This document shows, piece by piece, positions 35,850 through 47,920 of a stretch of DNA of 64,000 nucleotides. Made by a program: the position numbers and the translations under genes. The DNA lies in NCBI RefSeq assembly GCF_029784155.1, contig NC_073693.1, positions 149,422,843 to 149,486,842 of the forward strand, written 5' to 3'. The notes under the pieces were generated by a model. The model ran no database searches and was not told the origin of the DNA. It saw only the letters and a program-made list of their open reading frames with translations. Within the stretch, counting starts at the first letter, position 1, and each line of letters opens with the position of its first letter. The stretch comes from Uranotaenia lowii. Lineage: Eukaryota > Arthropoda > Insecta > Diptera > Culicidae.

Positions 35850-36540
35850 AACTTTCAAACAGCAGTGTTGAGGAAATGATATTTTGATTGCAATCTCGGA
35901 GAGGTTTCCGCCATGAACCGAACTAGTTGACAACAGTTTGATCCGCAACTAGCCTTTTCTCCTATCTCTTTTCCCATTCGAAGGAACTTAACATCACAAT
36001 TTCAACTCCAACTTGGAGAGTCAATGATTAGCGCACGCGGCAAATTCTTTTCCCCCCGCAAGAAAAGCATAATCGCTAATCCACTTAGCTTATTTTGGCG
36101 CTCCGCGTGCTGCCATTTGAGTAACAAAAAGTCGCTAACCCGAATGATACCAGCTAGAGCTAAATGTCAAATGAAAACCCGTTTATTAACCTGTAAGTCT
36201 TAATTATTCTGGTGCCCGTTATTAACTAAATAGACAACGAGCTCGAGCGCCATCATCAGTAGTAAGTCGGTAGAGAGGTAATCTAATCGAGGCGTCGTTT
36301 TTCGGTTGAGGCCACAGGTTAAACGGGATAACTTTAGCTAGGGGCGGCTTATTTTACGGTCGTTAAAGGTAAATAGCTATTAGCGCCAAAAATGGTAGGC
36401 ACTACATTCATATGCGGATATCCGCACGTGTGTTTTAGGCTCGTTTGATACACACGTCATTAAATTACTGCGGCCCATTTTGAATGATTATATTGTTATC
36501 ATGATGAATGATAGAAGTTGATATTATCAATTACCTTGTA
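35850..36540. promoter_or_regulatory. Candidate conserved non-coding region
   Basis: About 700 bp of balanced composition with no repeat signature and no long ORF, standing out from AT-rich surroundings. It has many TAAT/ATTA-core words (GATTAGCGC, CGCTAATCC, TTAATTATT, TTATTAACTAAAT, GGTAATCTAATCG, TTAAATTACTG), compatible with homeodomain sites but also expected by chance. Regulatory function is inferred only. Confidence 0.25.
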
Positions 36541-37029
36541 ATGGAAGAGCTTGGCTTGAGCAGCGTTCCTTGTTCGAAAATCATATTATAATTATCTTCA
36601 GTCCTTAGTCTTAGGCTTTGGACCACTACAATTAAATTTTAGCCATATAACAATATGATATATAATTTTTCCAGAGGTTTATCCTGCCAGTACAACACTT
36701 TCAATATATTTCTTACGAAAACAAGAGTTGAAGATGATCTTTTGAAACCGTTACCACAAGAAAAGCAAAAAATTGAAGCATAATTTATAGCATTCATTAA
36801 AATTCATAGATGCAAATCCATGCTAAAACGAAAAACTTACAAAATCAAGGTTCTTAATTGAAAATTATATTCATACTAGTTGACCCAGTAAACTTCGTTT
36901 TACCTGTTACTAGATAAATCGCCAGAAAATGTTCAATTCATCTACACATCTTTAACTTCTTTGTGCTCATGAATCCGTTTTTATGAAAATCGTCTTCCAG
37001 TTGTTCGAGATGTGTCCCATTTTTGATTG
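36541..37029. other. AT-rich spacer with a dispersed-repeat scrap
   Basis: Around 36887-36912, CTAGTTGACCCAGTAAAC followed by TTCGTTTTACC resembles a widespread insect interspersed-repeat sequence (from memory) and probably leads into the tandem units at 37030. Confidence 0.35.
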
Positions 37030-37377
37030 ATTTTGTATGGGAGCCCCCCTTTCATAAAAATTAAGATTCCTGAAACTATTAAACATACAATCTTGGCCCA
37101 AAAAACCCTCGGATACCCAATTTCACTTAATTCCTATCGCCCGTTTATACGTAATGGTGTTACGAAGAAAACGCCTCCATTTTCATTTATAAGATAGCAG
37201 GAGGATATGATTTTGTATGTGAACCCTCTTTCAATAAAAAGGAAGATTCTCGAAACGATTATACAAACCATTTCTGACCCGAAAACCCTCGGATACCAAA
37301 TTTCACTTGGTTCCGACCGACCATTCATACGTGATGGTGTTACAAAGAATACGCCTCCATTTTTATATATAAGATTT
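37030..37377. repeat. Two tandem units, period ~180 bp
   Basis: Unit 1 (37030-37196) and unit 2 (37211-37377) share, in order, TTTTGTATG, ACCCTCGGATACC, AATTTCACTT, CGTAATGGTGTTAC (CGTGATGGTGTTAC in unit 2), ACGCCTCCATTTT and TATAAGAT, at matching spacing. No coding potential. Confidence 0.75.
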
Positions 37378-37401
37378 CATCATAAAAATTTTAGCGCTGA
37401 T

Positions 37402-37531
37402 TTGGTCTAGTGGATAGGCGGGCGCGAGTCTGGTAACCCAGGCGTACTGGGTTCGATTCCCGGTATCGGCAAGAAAAACTTTTGGGTTCGAATCCCATAA
37501 GTTGCCGACAGATAAGATGTGTTTCATTGTA
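37402..37531 (+). mobile_element. tRNA-derived SINE family B, copy 1
   Basis: A tRNA-like head with A-box region TGGTCTAGTGGATAGG and B box GGGTTCGATTCCC. Its first and last seven bases (GCTGATT just before the start, TATCGGC) could pair in six of seven positions. Next comes a second B-box-like hairpin, CTTTTGGGTTCGAATCCCATAAG at 37479-37501 in shortened form TTGGGTTCGAATCCCATAA, then GATAAGATGTGTTTC. Copy 2 at 55986-56120 has the same order. Because the pattern repeats with a conserved non-tRNA tail, I call it a SINE rather than a tRNA gene. Confidence 0.65.
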
Positions 37532-37782
37532 TAAATAATTATATATATTTCAGAGGGAATACATCTGGGGTTAATCTGAAGAGACTATTGCAAGCGGAGT
37601 GGATTGCCAACCATTGTAGGTCTCTGCACCCATAGAAAAGGTTGCAAAAATCCAATGCCTATTTAGCAAATCTCTGTGCCGATAATGCGCTGAAATGTGC
37701 ACTGTGCCGAAGATGATATGTTTGAAAAACCGTAACTGGCATAAGGACTCGGCTCCCAACCAAAATGATGCATGACCACTAC

Positions 37783-38213
37783 ATTCAAGCGAAACAAGAA
37801 AAACATTTTATGGGATTTCCTTCCTATTGGATAATTCATCCCAGAAACAAGAAAATAAAAATATAAACTACAGCGCCCGTAGTGAGAGTCGAACTCAAAT
37901 CACCAATTATATCGTCTTGCAAGTCCGACATCCTAACCAGTGTGCTATTTGAGCTTCATAAAGGACGAGGGATATTTGTCATAGGCTTTCTGCCACCGAA
38001 CAATCACAAAAAATCGCATAGCGGTGGCTTCCCGGCGTTTGGCCGCCTTTCAAGGTAGTCCTTTGTCTTGCGATGGTAACGGGAAAGGGAACGGGAGTGA
38101 AGGCAAAGGGAAACCCATTGAATGAGAACTGTGCTTTGCTTACTGCCTGCTATTACATACACACGCTACATATACACAGCTGCTAAAGCCGGGCAGCTTG
38201 GCCGGTGTGGTTG
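37783..38213 (-). mobile_element. tRNA-like SINE family C, copy 2
   Basis: The minus strand carries, in order, CCGGCCAAGCTGCCCGGC (38205), CGTTACCATCGCAAGAC, a tRNA-like segment (37953-37873) with CACACTGGTTAGGATG and GAGTTCGACTCTCAC, TTTCTGGGATGAATT, and the tail TTTTTCTTGTTTCGCTTGAA ending at 37783. It matches the + strand copy at 4674-5466 throughout but lacks the 430-bp insert found there. Confidence 0.65.
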
Positions 38214-38470
38214 TTAGCCGGTGAATTGAAGGAATGTTTTTGTTGTTGCTTTTGCTACATACACACGCACAGCTTAGCCGTGGTTGTTTGCCGGCAAATT
38301 GAATTGAAGGAATGTTTTTGTTTTGTTGCTTTTACTGCATACACACGCACAGCTCGGCTGTGGTTGTTTGCCGGTGGATTGAAGGGATTGAATTAGAAGG
38401 ATGTTTTTGTTGTTGCTTTTGCTACATTCACACGCACAGTGCTCGGTTCGCTGGCTGCCTGGTGTTGGCC
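38157..38470. repeat. Tandem minisatellite, units of 73-98 bp
   Basis: Units start with CCGG at 38218, 38291 and 38371, with a partial unit before and CCGG again at 38469. Each holds ATTGAAGGAATGTTTTTGTT or a close variant, a TTGCTTTTGCTACAT-like segment, ACACGCACAG, and a GGCTGTGGTTGTTTG-like end. The translated Cys-rich frames are artefacts of repetition. The stretch after 38440 resembles 42651-42724. Confidence 0.75.
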
Positions 38471-38650
38471 GGTATTTATTTCCATCCTTCTTCGTCTTGT
38501 GATGCGATAGGGAGGGACGTGAAGGCGGTTTTATTTTGTTTCTTTCAGACATACGCAATTCGGTTAACTTGGGAGATTAATGCCGGTGGGAGCAAATCGA
38601 ATCAGCACCGATCGCGTTATCTTCTTGTACCAATGATGCTTTGTAATTGA

Positions 38651-38899
38651 CTACACGCCATTGGCACAGAGGCTGAATTTTGGGTGTAGTAATCAATAAA
38701 TGAAAAACCCACAATTTAAATTTTAGAATAAGAGTAATTGGCTGAAAATAGCACTACAAATTATCAAATTTATCATACCAAAGATTGATTTTAATCTGAG
38801 TAAAAATTTTACTGTTTTATTCACTGACCCAAGTTTTTAATTTGAAATCGGCCGCAGAATCCAGAAATGAAATTCAAAAATAATCTCAGAATAAATAAC
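38651..38899. other. AT-rich spacer
   Basis: Nothing recognised. Confidence 0.4.
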
Positions 38900-40100
38900 A
38901 GTTTTTGATTTTTGCTCCAAATGTGAAGTTTTGAGCAAATAACAAGAGTACATTTACTTAGGTTGAAATATCTATATTTTTGCTTATTATCAACAGTGTT
39001 GTTGATTCTATTGAATTCATAGTTAAAAATTAATATAATATTTCGTTTCATCGACAGTTCTAGACTCGATGGTAGCATTTTCAAAATCTGATTTTGTACG
39101 GACCTTTAAACTACTTACTTAAATTACTTAACTATTTCAAGATTTAAACAAGATAAATTTCACTCGCTCCAAGCAAAAGTTTATCATTAGCTTAACAGTA
39201 TGCCACATCGGACTGAGTCGATTTGGGGTCATTTTTAAATTTCTCAAACCCTGGGGTCTAAAACGCTTCGTATTGGTTTAAAACTTATATAGGTACATGA
39301 TTTTTTGCAGATGTTTTACGTAACGTTTACATGAATAAATTAGAACTTTTTTTGTTTGTATGGGAAAATTTATTATTTTGTACTGAAAAATCAACATCAT
39401 TTTCGTTTCTTCTAAGGAACTAAGCCAGCTGATAATTTTTGTGCTAATTTATAAATTCTCTCAAGGAAATTTTCCGCTGATAAACGTTGTTCAAGACAGT
39501 AACATCTTATTATATTAGGCAAAAATAGTTATAAGCGGTTTAACAGGGGCATGTCTTTTGGCATTGAAAAACTATAAATTCAATAAACATTACTGCTGGG
39601 GCCTTGCGAATGTTCCATGCATGGTAGTCATGCAATACCTCGCTGGGCACCCAGAAGTGATGTCAATTGAATTTATAGTTTATCGATGCCAAAAGACATA
39701 CATACCTCTCTTGAACAGCTAATAACTTTTTCGCCTTATGAGATACGAAGATACGATCTTCGACAAAGTTGTTCAGCGGAAAATATACTTGAGAGAGTTT
39801 AAAAACCATAAGCTGGCTCAGTTCCACAGAAGAATCAAAAATGATGTTGATTTTTCAGTACAAAATATTCTATTTCCTCATACAAACAAAAAAGTTCAAA
39901 TTTACTCATGTAAAAGTTACTTTAAAATTCGGCGAAAAATCATGGATAAGTTTTGAACCAATACAAAGCTTTTAAGACACCAGGGTTTGAGAGATTCAAA
40001 AATGACCCCAAATCGACTCAGTCTAATGCCACATGACAAACTTCAAAATTTTTATTTGTTCAAAATTCCATATTCAGAATAAAAATCAAGAACTGGTCTA
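38900..40100 (+). repeat. Older dispersed repeat D, copy 1, split by a foldback element
   Basis: Shares TATTATCAACAGTGTTGTTGAT-like sequence (38977-38998), TCATCGACAGTT, a GACTCGATGGT segment and CACTCGCTCCAAGC with 46500-47030. It is interrupted at 39210-40025 by the long-armed foldback. The second copy reads straight through the corresponding point (ATGCCAAATTTCAG near 47020), which supports the insertion. Confidence 0.6.
39201..40034. mobile_element. Long-armed foldback (MULE-like) element with 9-bp TSD
   Basis: The element spans 39210-40025 (816 bp). The left arm starts CGGACTGAGTCGATTTGGGG; the right arm, read inward, starts TAGACTGAGTCGATTTGGGG. The arms stay alignable for about 400 bp each with scattered differences, leaving a ~55-bp centre near 39600-39655 that contains CCATGCATGG. 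ATGCCACAT is directly repeated at 39201-39209 and 40026-40034. Long terminal inverted repeats with a 9-bp TSD fit Mutator-like foldbacks. No ORF of transposase type, so non-autonomous. Confidence 0.8.
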
Positions 40101-40181
40101 ATTTTGATACGCTGATTTTCTTCCTTGGACGGCATTTTGACAACTGAAGAGTGAATTCCAAAATCAAAATAGGAGCAACAT
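40101..40181 (-). mobile_element. Mariner copy 1-type 5' fragment
   Basis: About 81 bp match 991-1071 with few differences, covering the transposase start codon region and upstream untranslated sequence. A solo scrap of the same DD37E family. Confidence 0.8.
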
Positions 40182-42489
40182 AAAAATTGGAAGCGTCTAT
40201 CAATACAATGATATATTGTAAAATTATATTTGTCAATTCAATAAATCTTAGTCAATAATGTCTAAACGCTTATGTTTACCAATTTGGAACAAAAAATCCA
40301 TCGAGAATTTTATCATCCATCTCTGACCCCATAAACTCTTACAATTTTTTTAAATTGAACGGTTCAGTAGTTTTCGAGTCTATAGGGAACAGACATACAG
40401 ACTGACAGATAGATATTAAAGACAAAAGGGCCAGAAAATGGTAGCGTTTTTAACAACGATCGTAACTATACTGGTTAGAATAATGAAATTTCACTATGTC
40501 AGCTGTAAAGATTCATTTTAAGTAATAAAAGTTTTTGGTTTCCAATATCATATGCCATAAATGCAAATTTAAGAAAAACTGAAAAATCAGTGACTTTTTT
40601 TTTTGAAAACCATTGCATTGTTTTGTTAGTAATTAGAAAATATTCATAAAACTGGGATAATAAGTAATTTATTTTGCAAGAACATCAAAATAAATCAAAA
40701 ACTACTAGATTTTTCTTGCAATTTTTTATCTTACTATGAACTGCGAAAAACAAACAATGATAGATTTCCGGAGTACGCTGTGCTTATTTCGACATAAAAT
40801 GGAACAAATAAGCACATTTTATATTCTAGAGCTAATCAAAGGGTATTTTTTCATTCCAATAATATAATTGGATGAATAAATTTAAAGATTTAAAACATTT
40901 GTGCGCAGTGAATCGAAAAGCGTAAATCAAAATCGATGAACCTCACATTTGTTCGCCAATATGTTGGAATTCGATGATTTAGTTCTCAAAGTAGTCACCC
41001 TTTCAGTCTCTTCCCTTAAAAAAATCACTTTCGATTTGAAATAAATGTAATTGAACAGAAAAAAAAAACAAACTTTTAAATTAAAATTCCATGATTGTCA
41101 TAAAATAATGTTTATAAAATCTTTGGATTTTTTTCAACTATTCAAATAACCAGCTGTGGTTTGAAAAACCGAGCGTTTTCATTATTTCAATATGAGCTCC
41201 TATCTATCTGGATTCTGGATTCATATCAATACAAATTTTTCAATACAATTGCAATCAATAAAATGCGTTAAACACCAATTTTTAACGACTTTTTGGCTTT
41301 CAGGTCGATTTCTGAAGACCATAAAAATCAAAACCCAAATTTCCAAAAATCATCTAATAGCAGACATTAGAAAAATTTCAAAATGGTATAGTTTATGGAA
41401 ATCGGTTCAGTAGTTTTCATTTTATAAGCAAAACAATAATCTGGGTCTATATGACCCTAACCGACTTATTGTCATTTTTTGCTGGGTGACTCAGGTTACC
41501 CTATTCAAAAATCTAAAAAGGAGAAATAATAGAGCTCCTCATTTTAGGAAAAGTAAAAAAAAAAAAATCATGTATCCAGCTTAAACCGTTTCTGAAATAT
41601 CGCACTGAAAAAGTACAGTTCGGGTTATATAAACTCCAACCGCAAAGGAAGGTTAAAATCTTTGGTATTTAAGAGGTCCAGAAATAGGACATTTTCGACC
41701 ATGATGAGACCCGACATAAAATTTTTCAATACTAGCTATCCACTTAAGGATTTATAGCATTAAAGCTTTTTTCTACATTGGGTACTAGTAAGGAATGATA
41801 GTATTTCTTTAAAGTTTAATTTCTTAAACTCAGATTCGCTTAATGCGTGATATCTTAGAGTACGAAAACGTAGTCTGGAAAATGAGGGACAGTTACATAT
41901 AAGATAGAAGAGATCTTTCTCATCTGATTCACACAAGTTGTGTTTTTTTTCTCATAAAAGCATAATTTAGAACCAATATTATAATTTTCCAACTGTCGTG
42001 ATTTTACGAATATCAATTCAGAGATTCTCCAAAACACGTCTGTCGCTCACAAGAATAAATCAATGACTGACTTTGTTTTGTTTGTTTGTCAAGTGTTGCC
42101 AAAATAGCAAATGATGTAATAGAAGTTTATTTTACTTTATTTATCTTCAGTGTTGCCGAATACTACTATTATTTTGTTTTATTCTTAATTAAATTTGATT
42201 TATTTTCTGTATATCCTTCATCTCATCCCTACACCAACATGTGTCAGCTTTAAGAAAATAAGCAAGAAGTAAACACACAAAAAGGTCTTTTTATCATGCT
42301 ACTGACAAATGTGCTGATGAAGAAAATGTTTGAGATATCCACAACTGAAGTCAAGGTTTTTGCATTGATCGCAAAAAACCATATTTTTTATCATTAATTT
42401 TTTTATTTAAAATTAGCTAACCTTTGAGCTAGAGCGGAGTGTTAAAACAACAAATGAAACTGGAAGACATTCATTACATTACAGTTTAC
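40182..42489. other. AT-rich spacer with two interspersed-repeat scraps
   Basis: Near 40363-40400 GGTTCAGTAGTTTTCGAGTC leads to ACAGACATACAGACTGACAG, and near 41403-41418 a related GGTTCAGTAGTTTTC occurs. These look like ends of a common interspersed repeat. No ORF of interest. Confidence 0.4.
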
Positions 42490-42810
42490 ATGAAGCCATG
42501 GTGTCGGGTATGTGTTGATTTGCATTGGAGACTGGCCGAACTAATAATCTAAAAAATGCAATTTAGCGCATACGTTGGTGAAACTGCGGTGAATCCGTGC
42601 ACCATCTACAGACATACATACATGCATACATACATACATATGTATATTCAAGCTGGCTGCCTGGCGCTTGGCCAATAATTGTTTACTTGCTCCTTTCTCT
42701 TGTGATGGGATAGGAAGAAACGATAGAAATAAGTATTTATACTTAGGCAGACAATGCCATTCGGCGCAAAGCTCGTTAGCGCCAATAATGTGCAAATCCT
42801 GTGTCAATTA
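42490..42810 (+). repeat. SINE-like interspersed repeat
   Basis: Positions 42580-42603 are identical to 56294-56317 (24 bp). Positions 42651-42724 resemble 38447-38521 (CTGGCTGCCTGG, TTGGCC, TCTTGTGATG then GATAGG in the same order). A (CATA)n-type run lies at 42613-42642. These links suggest one composite family dispersed over three sites. No protein. Confidence 0.45.
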
Positions 42811-45800
42811 TGTGCGCATATCTTCATACTGTTCTGTGGGTGTACTGTTATGGGAAAAACTTTTTTGAAATTTTCATGGAAATAGGTTGAGCAAAATGTT
42901 CCCGTCGAATGATTCAAGTGGTCCTCAATGTGTTAATTCATAGAAAACGAAGAATATCAGAACAAACATCTAACTGTCAAAGAATGATTCCAAATACTAT
43001 CTCCTGACGATTTTAGCCAGAAAACTCTGCCTAAAAGCTATAATTTTCGTAATAAAACAGAAAATCACAACTTAACCGGATCTCGCCCGTGGAGGTCAAA
43101 TGGCCCCAACCTTGCCGGATTGCTGCGGTACAAAAACCGCAAAAGCTCCCGCCCTTTTCAGTTTGCCAACTGAGTTGATCTGGAATCCGACATCCGTCCT
43201 ACGGGAAATAATTCACCGAAGCAATATGTAGGTATTTAAGCCGCCCAGTCGCGTTCAATCGCGTTTCATCATCTAGAAGGAGATTAGCTCGCTCTGCTAA
43301 AGTTTGACTATTATTGGACGGGAACTTCCGTCTTTTATGCTCGGGCTCTTACGGTTCATTGGTCAAAAATGGCATGGTTCGAACCATGTTGGCTGACTTC
43401 AGGTGTGTAATTTTATACTTGTCCACGAATAAAGCAGCGGATACGGCCGATGATAATTAAGCTTAATTTATTCAAGACCGCTAACATGTTTGGGTTGCTG
43501 CTGACGAATGTTGTTGTTTAACAGTGGTATTTTTTGCCCTGCTGCCTCAGATTTAGGGCTATACGGTGAGATGAAAATGTGTAATTTGAAACTACACACT
43601 GTTCAGTGTTTTTTGTTGCTTTATCTTGAACGATGGTCGTGAGCTACCAGGGAGTTTTTGTCCCGGCAAAGCGTGTCACTTTGAGGTATTGGCATGCTTT
43701 CAAACCTCAAATATCGCGGTATAAAGGGCTCAGATTATATAATTCTGAACATCAACATTATATGTGAAACGATATATAATCCTTGGCTGAACTTTAACTG
43801 TGGAGGATTGATGTCAGAACATAACACACGACTAATGAGCTGAAATGAATATTTCGAATTGAGATGGAAACCTCCTTTCAAGAAGTTGGAATGCAGTCGT
43901 ATATTATATAGATACGTACATATATGTGTTGATAATATGGCATTTTCACATCAAATGTCTTGATACAATATTCAATTTCAATTTTTGTCTAACAATGAAC
44001 TGAAACAATTTTGTTCATACGAAGAACTACATACATACAGGTTGAATGAATACAGAAACAAGATCAAATTCAGTTGAACACGTCTTAAACAAACTTAAAG
44101 AATGAGATCGGATAGATATTTTAGAAACCTTTGCATAAGTCTCAGGAGTGCTGCAATCCAATTGTTTGCCATAAAATAAAGAATTTAAGATAAGTCAACA
44201 AGCTACTTTTAAATAACACAACATACTGCAAGAATATCCGAGTTTTATTACTCTTGATACACCCACCCCGCCCCGTGGCCAGGAAATAGTTTATGGGAAT
44301 GAAATGTGATGCCCAAGCTAGCTAGAACTGTTCTACACGGTTTCGTCATTACGAGACAATTTTAGTTTTAACGATTTGTAAATGCGTTAAGCTGATCGTA
44401 AACTAGCGTTTCTCGGCTGAGCTGCGTGATCCGAGAAGTTATACTACATGAATATAAACTGTATTGACATGATTTGTCAAACATTATTTCTGACAGATGT
44501 CGTCAGAATAGGCGAGAAGCACTGCATATGACGAGTCGAGATAAAGTCATAAAGTAGAAAGAAACATATGTTACTGGTTTGAACCAAATGCATTTTTTGT
44601 GATAACAGAAATAAATTAAGTCACCTTATTGCATTTTTAATAAATTATTTCTTTCAATATAAAATATAGCCGAACCTGGCTAAGCGAGAAATTTTTATAA
44701 GTGAAAAAACTTGTCAGATCCAGTTATTTTATAGCACAAAAACTATGTAAGCAAGAATCAAACACCTTTTTTAGCGAGAGTTTTTTCTTTCTAGGCAATT
44801 TTTCTTGTTCAATCCAAGCATAGAAGTGGAACCCTTGATCCTAACTATGGTAAAAAATCTATGGTTTTTGGGATAATTGAATGCAGATCCCTTAACTATG
44901 CTGTAGATCCGTTTCCGGCAGGTAAAAAGTATTGTCTGACTAGTAGACACCAAGTAAATAACTAATAATGAGCAATTCCGTAGATCGCAATCTGTGCAAC
45001 TAGCAACTAGGAAATTCATGTTAAAACCGGATTTAAGATTCAAATTCATCGATACACCTACTCATGAAAAGGTTCCAACCAGATTCCAATTGCTATTTTC
45101 AGGTGAGTTTGTGTAAAATATTATGGATTTTTAAAGGTTTTGTTTCTTAAATTAAAAAATTAAAAATTAAAGATCAACCCATGACTGAAAAAAGTGTGCA
45201 AAGATTAAAAACGAAATTTTATGATAAAGTAAGAGTATTTATTGTAATCAACGATTATTTTTTAAAAATATTTTTACACTACAAATCATATAACAACTTC
45301 ATTTTCTCCATAGAAAATTTTTCGATCAAATGAATAGTTATTAAAATACACACGTTTGAAACTGCCCGGATTCTAAATAATCATAGCCTTAGAAGCTTTT
45401 AGAAGCCAAAATTTCACTCGACTCACCCCCAAATCATGATCTTATTATCAAGATGACAAACTGTGCTAAATATCACTTTGATGTGACAACTCCAAGGCGA
45501 CCCTAAAAGGCCTTCAAGTTGGAATATTCATGTAAAAGGTAAAAAATTCCATTATTATTTATTTTGACAACACTGAAAAATTTATTATAATTGAAATAAA
45601 GATCCTAAGCTCAGAAACAACTTTTCAAAAGACGACTAGTAGTTTTGAACGCTGCGAAAAAGTTACAGATCTTTTTGTATATATTTTTCCATTCATTTTG
45701 TATGGGAATAAAAGAGAAATCAATGGTAAAGCAAAAGTATCCGCAACCTTTATCGCTTACTTTTCTTCCTCGAACTACTTTCTCCTGAACTTCAAATCTC

Positions 45801-46479
45801 GAAAATAGAATATTTAGAAATGTTTAAAAATGTTTCCAAGAATGCTAAAGTGATTTGAATGAGAATTATCTCTTGAAAATTTTGAAAACTCAAATGGTTC
45901 ATTAATTGACTTAGGCTTTATTCACCACTACACACATTATTATGAATGATACAAGATTAATAGAATTTGTGTCTAGGTTTTGAAAGATTGATTATTTAAT
46001 TTTTAAGTCGTTAAAGTGATTGGTAATAACCTGTTGGATTTTTTTTTAAATTTTTATCATGATCCGCGACTGTTTTTCTGTGTACCCCTTGTAAGAACTT
46101 TATCTGTGCTTTCCTGAATGACTTTTAAACCTGTTTCTGTTACATCATAAACATCAATATTTAAGAACTTTTTATTATTATTTTTGTCATTTATGTATTC
46201 GTTGTCATTTTTTCCTAATTTAAGGGTTGTGTTTTAAAAAAAAATCAGATCCGAAAAGAAATATATTAGAAGAAATTTTGCTCGTGGACGATATTTTCAA
46301 TTCTTTTTCTATTCTTTTATTGATTTTTCTTTCGGTATTACTTATTTGTAGCTCTTTTATCCTTAAATCATAATCTGGCCTTTTATTCCATCTGTGTTTC
46401 CAATTAGTACTTGCACTTATATTCAAATATCTTGGACTGCACAACGTTAGCTTGACATTCTTTTTTTGTATATTGAAGG
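42811..46479. other. Long spacer; more balanced composition at 42960-43700
   Basis: No gene recognised. From 42960 to 43700 the sequence is less AT-rich and unshared with other parts of the window. At 43230-43260 TATTTAAG is followed about 25 bp later by TTCAATC, a spacing that could serve a TATA/initiator promoter, but no convincing ORF follows. The rest (43750-46479) is AT-rich. Confidence 0.35.
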
Positions 46480-47040
46480 TGAATAAATTTGCTATCGATC
46501 AGCTGAACTTCATTTTTGCGTATGATCAACAGTCTTGTTGATATTAGTGAAGTTGTGGTATGAAATATAATAAACATTGCATTTTTTTTTAAGAAAACTA
46601 TGTTTTATCGACAGTTAAAGACTTGATGGTCACATTAAAAAAAATCTCTATGGACTGTAAATGTCAATTCCAAACAAAGATTTCGAGTGATTATTTTTCA
46701 AAATATGTTGAAAATTGAAGCAGTTATGGTTTTTTTTTACTAAAACAGTAATATTTGCATTTTTGAATCATTCCGCGAGTTCGAGCCCAAGAGTAAACAT
46801 CGAACGCAGTTGTACCGGATAAGTTTATCCATAACGATCCGCCAACTGCAACGTTGATAAAATCGCGGATGCCATAAAGATGGTAAAACGACTATATTCG
46901 ACACAAAAAAAAATCATTCAACGAACTGCAGTGTACTAATTTTAACATAAGAAGAATTAAACATGAAAAATCTCACTCGCTCCAAGCTAAAATTGATCAT
47001 TAACTCACCAGAAACTCACATGCCAAATTTCAGTCAGATC
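46480..47040 (+). repeat. Dispersed repeat D, copy 2, with nested SINE
   Basis: Colinear with 38900-39209 and 40035-40100: GCGTATGATCAACAGTCTTG, TTTTATCGACAGTT, GACTTGATGGT, CACTCGCTCCAAGC. A 5'-truncated SINE A interrupts it at 46774-46911. At the point matching the foldback insertion in copy 1 it is uninterrupted. Confidence 0.6.
46766..46919 (+). mobile_element. SINE family A, copy 2, 5'-truncated
   Basis: Begins within the B-box region (CGCGAGTTCGAGCCC) and runs to ACGACTATATTCGACAC plus an A-tail. AATCATTC flanks it on both sides (46766-46773 and 46912-46919), a perfect 8-bp TSD. Loss of the A box means it has no internal promoter left. Confidence 0.85.
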
Positions 47041-47920
47041 TGACTATGAGGCAGTTCCATACAATGAGGTGGCAAAAAGTATTATTTGATGTTTTAGACC
47101 CTTTTGTAAAGTTTTGAAAATGTTGTTTGAAAATCACTATTTAAATTTATTTGAAATGAATCCATACAATTTTTTTTTTAAAACAACTTAAAAAGTAGAA
47201 TGATTGTTGTTATTTTTGACCATTTTTTTTTATTATTATTTGAAAGCCGTGTTTTGGACTAATTGATAATTAATATCAATACCTTTGATGAAACTCAAAA
47301 GAAACTTGTGTGAAATGATTGATTTATCATGAGAAAAAAATTTTTTTTTGACAAATCAACAAAAAATTTATTGAATTCATACTCAATGAAAGGTCGTTTT
47401 GTATGCTTTGGGGAGCCTGGAAACTCTTTTATTGTATTTTTAGGACCTAAAACTAGATCTTGAAAGTGAAAAGAGTATGGGGCAATTCGGGGCTTTTTTA
47501 CAAGGCTTTAAACTTTTTTACTTTTGAAAAGATTTTTTATTTACTCATTTTTATCATGGATCAATTAAGTGTATAGAATTTTTAAACTGTTCAAATGAAA
47601 GCTTTTAATATTGGTTTTGGTGCACTTTGAATTTTAGAGAAGTGTTTTCGATAGAAATATATGTAATTTGGATTTTTTTTCTTCCTCAAACAAATTTTTC
47701 GATTTTTCATAGTCTGATGTCTGTGGTGCGTTCAGTATCCAAGATAATGAGTTGATGAAAGGGATATCTTAGTCAAATATTATGTTATTAACTAGTAAAA
47801 ATAAAAATGCGGTCTGTTAAAGTTCAGTTTTTTTATTTTGCCGCCTCAAACCCCATAGTTTTTTTTTATTTATTTTAAGGACCTTTTTTTTTACATTCAG
47901 GTCCAGGAAACACCATAGTG
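47041..47920. other. AT-rich spacer, nothing recognised
   Basis: Homopolymer-rich sequence with no repeats or ORFs I can support. Confidence 0.4.

Noticed and set aside
37402..37473. Possible tRNA gene
   Set aside because: The acceptor stem nearly pairs, but the anticodon arm is poor and a diverged copy with the same downstream sequence exists at 55986.
38205..38650. Cys-rich ORFs on both strands
   Set aside because: They follow the 73-98-bp minisatellite period and have no signal peptide or family pattern.
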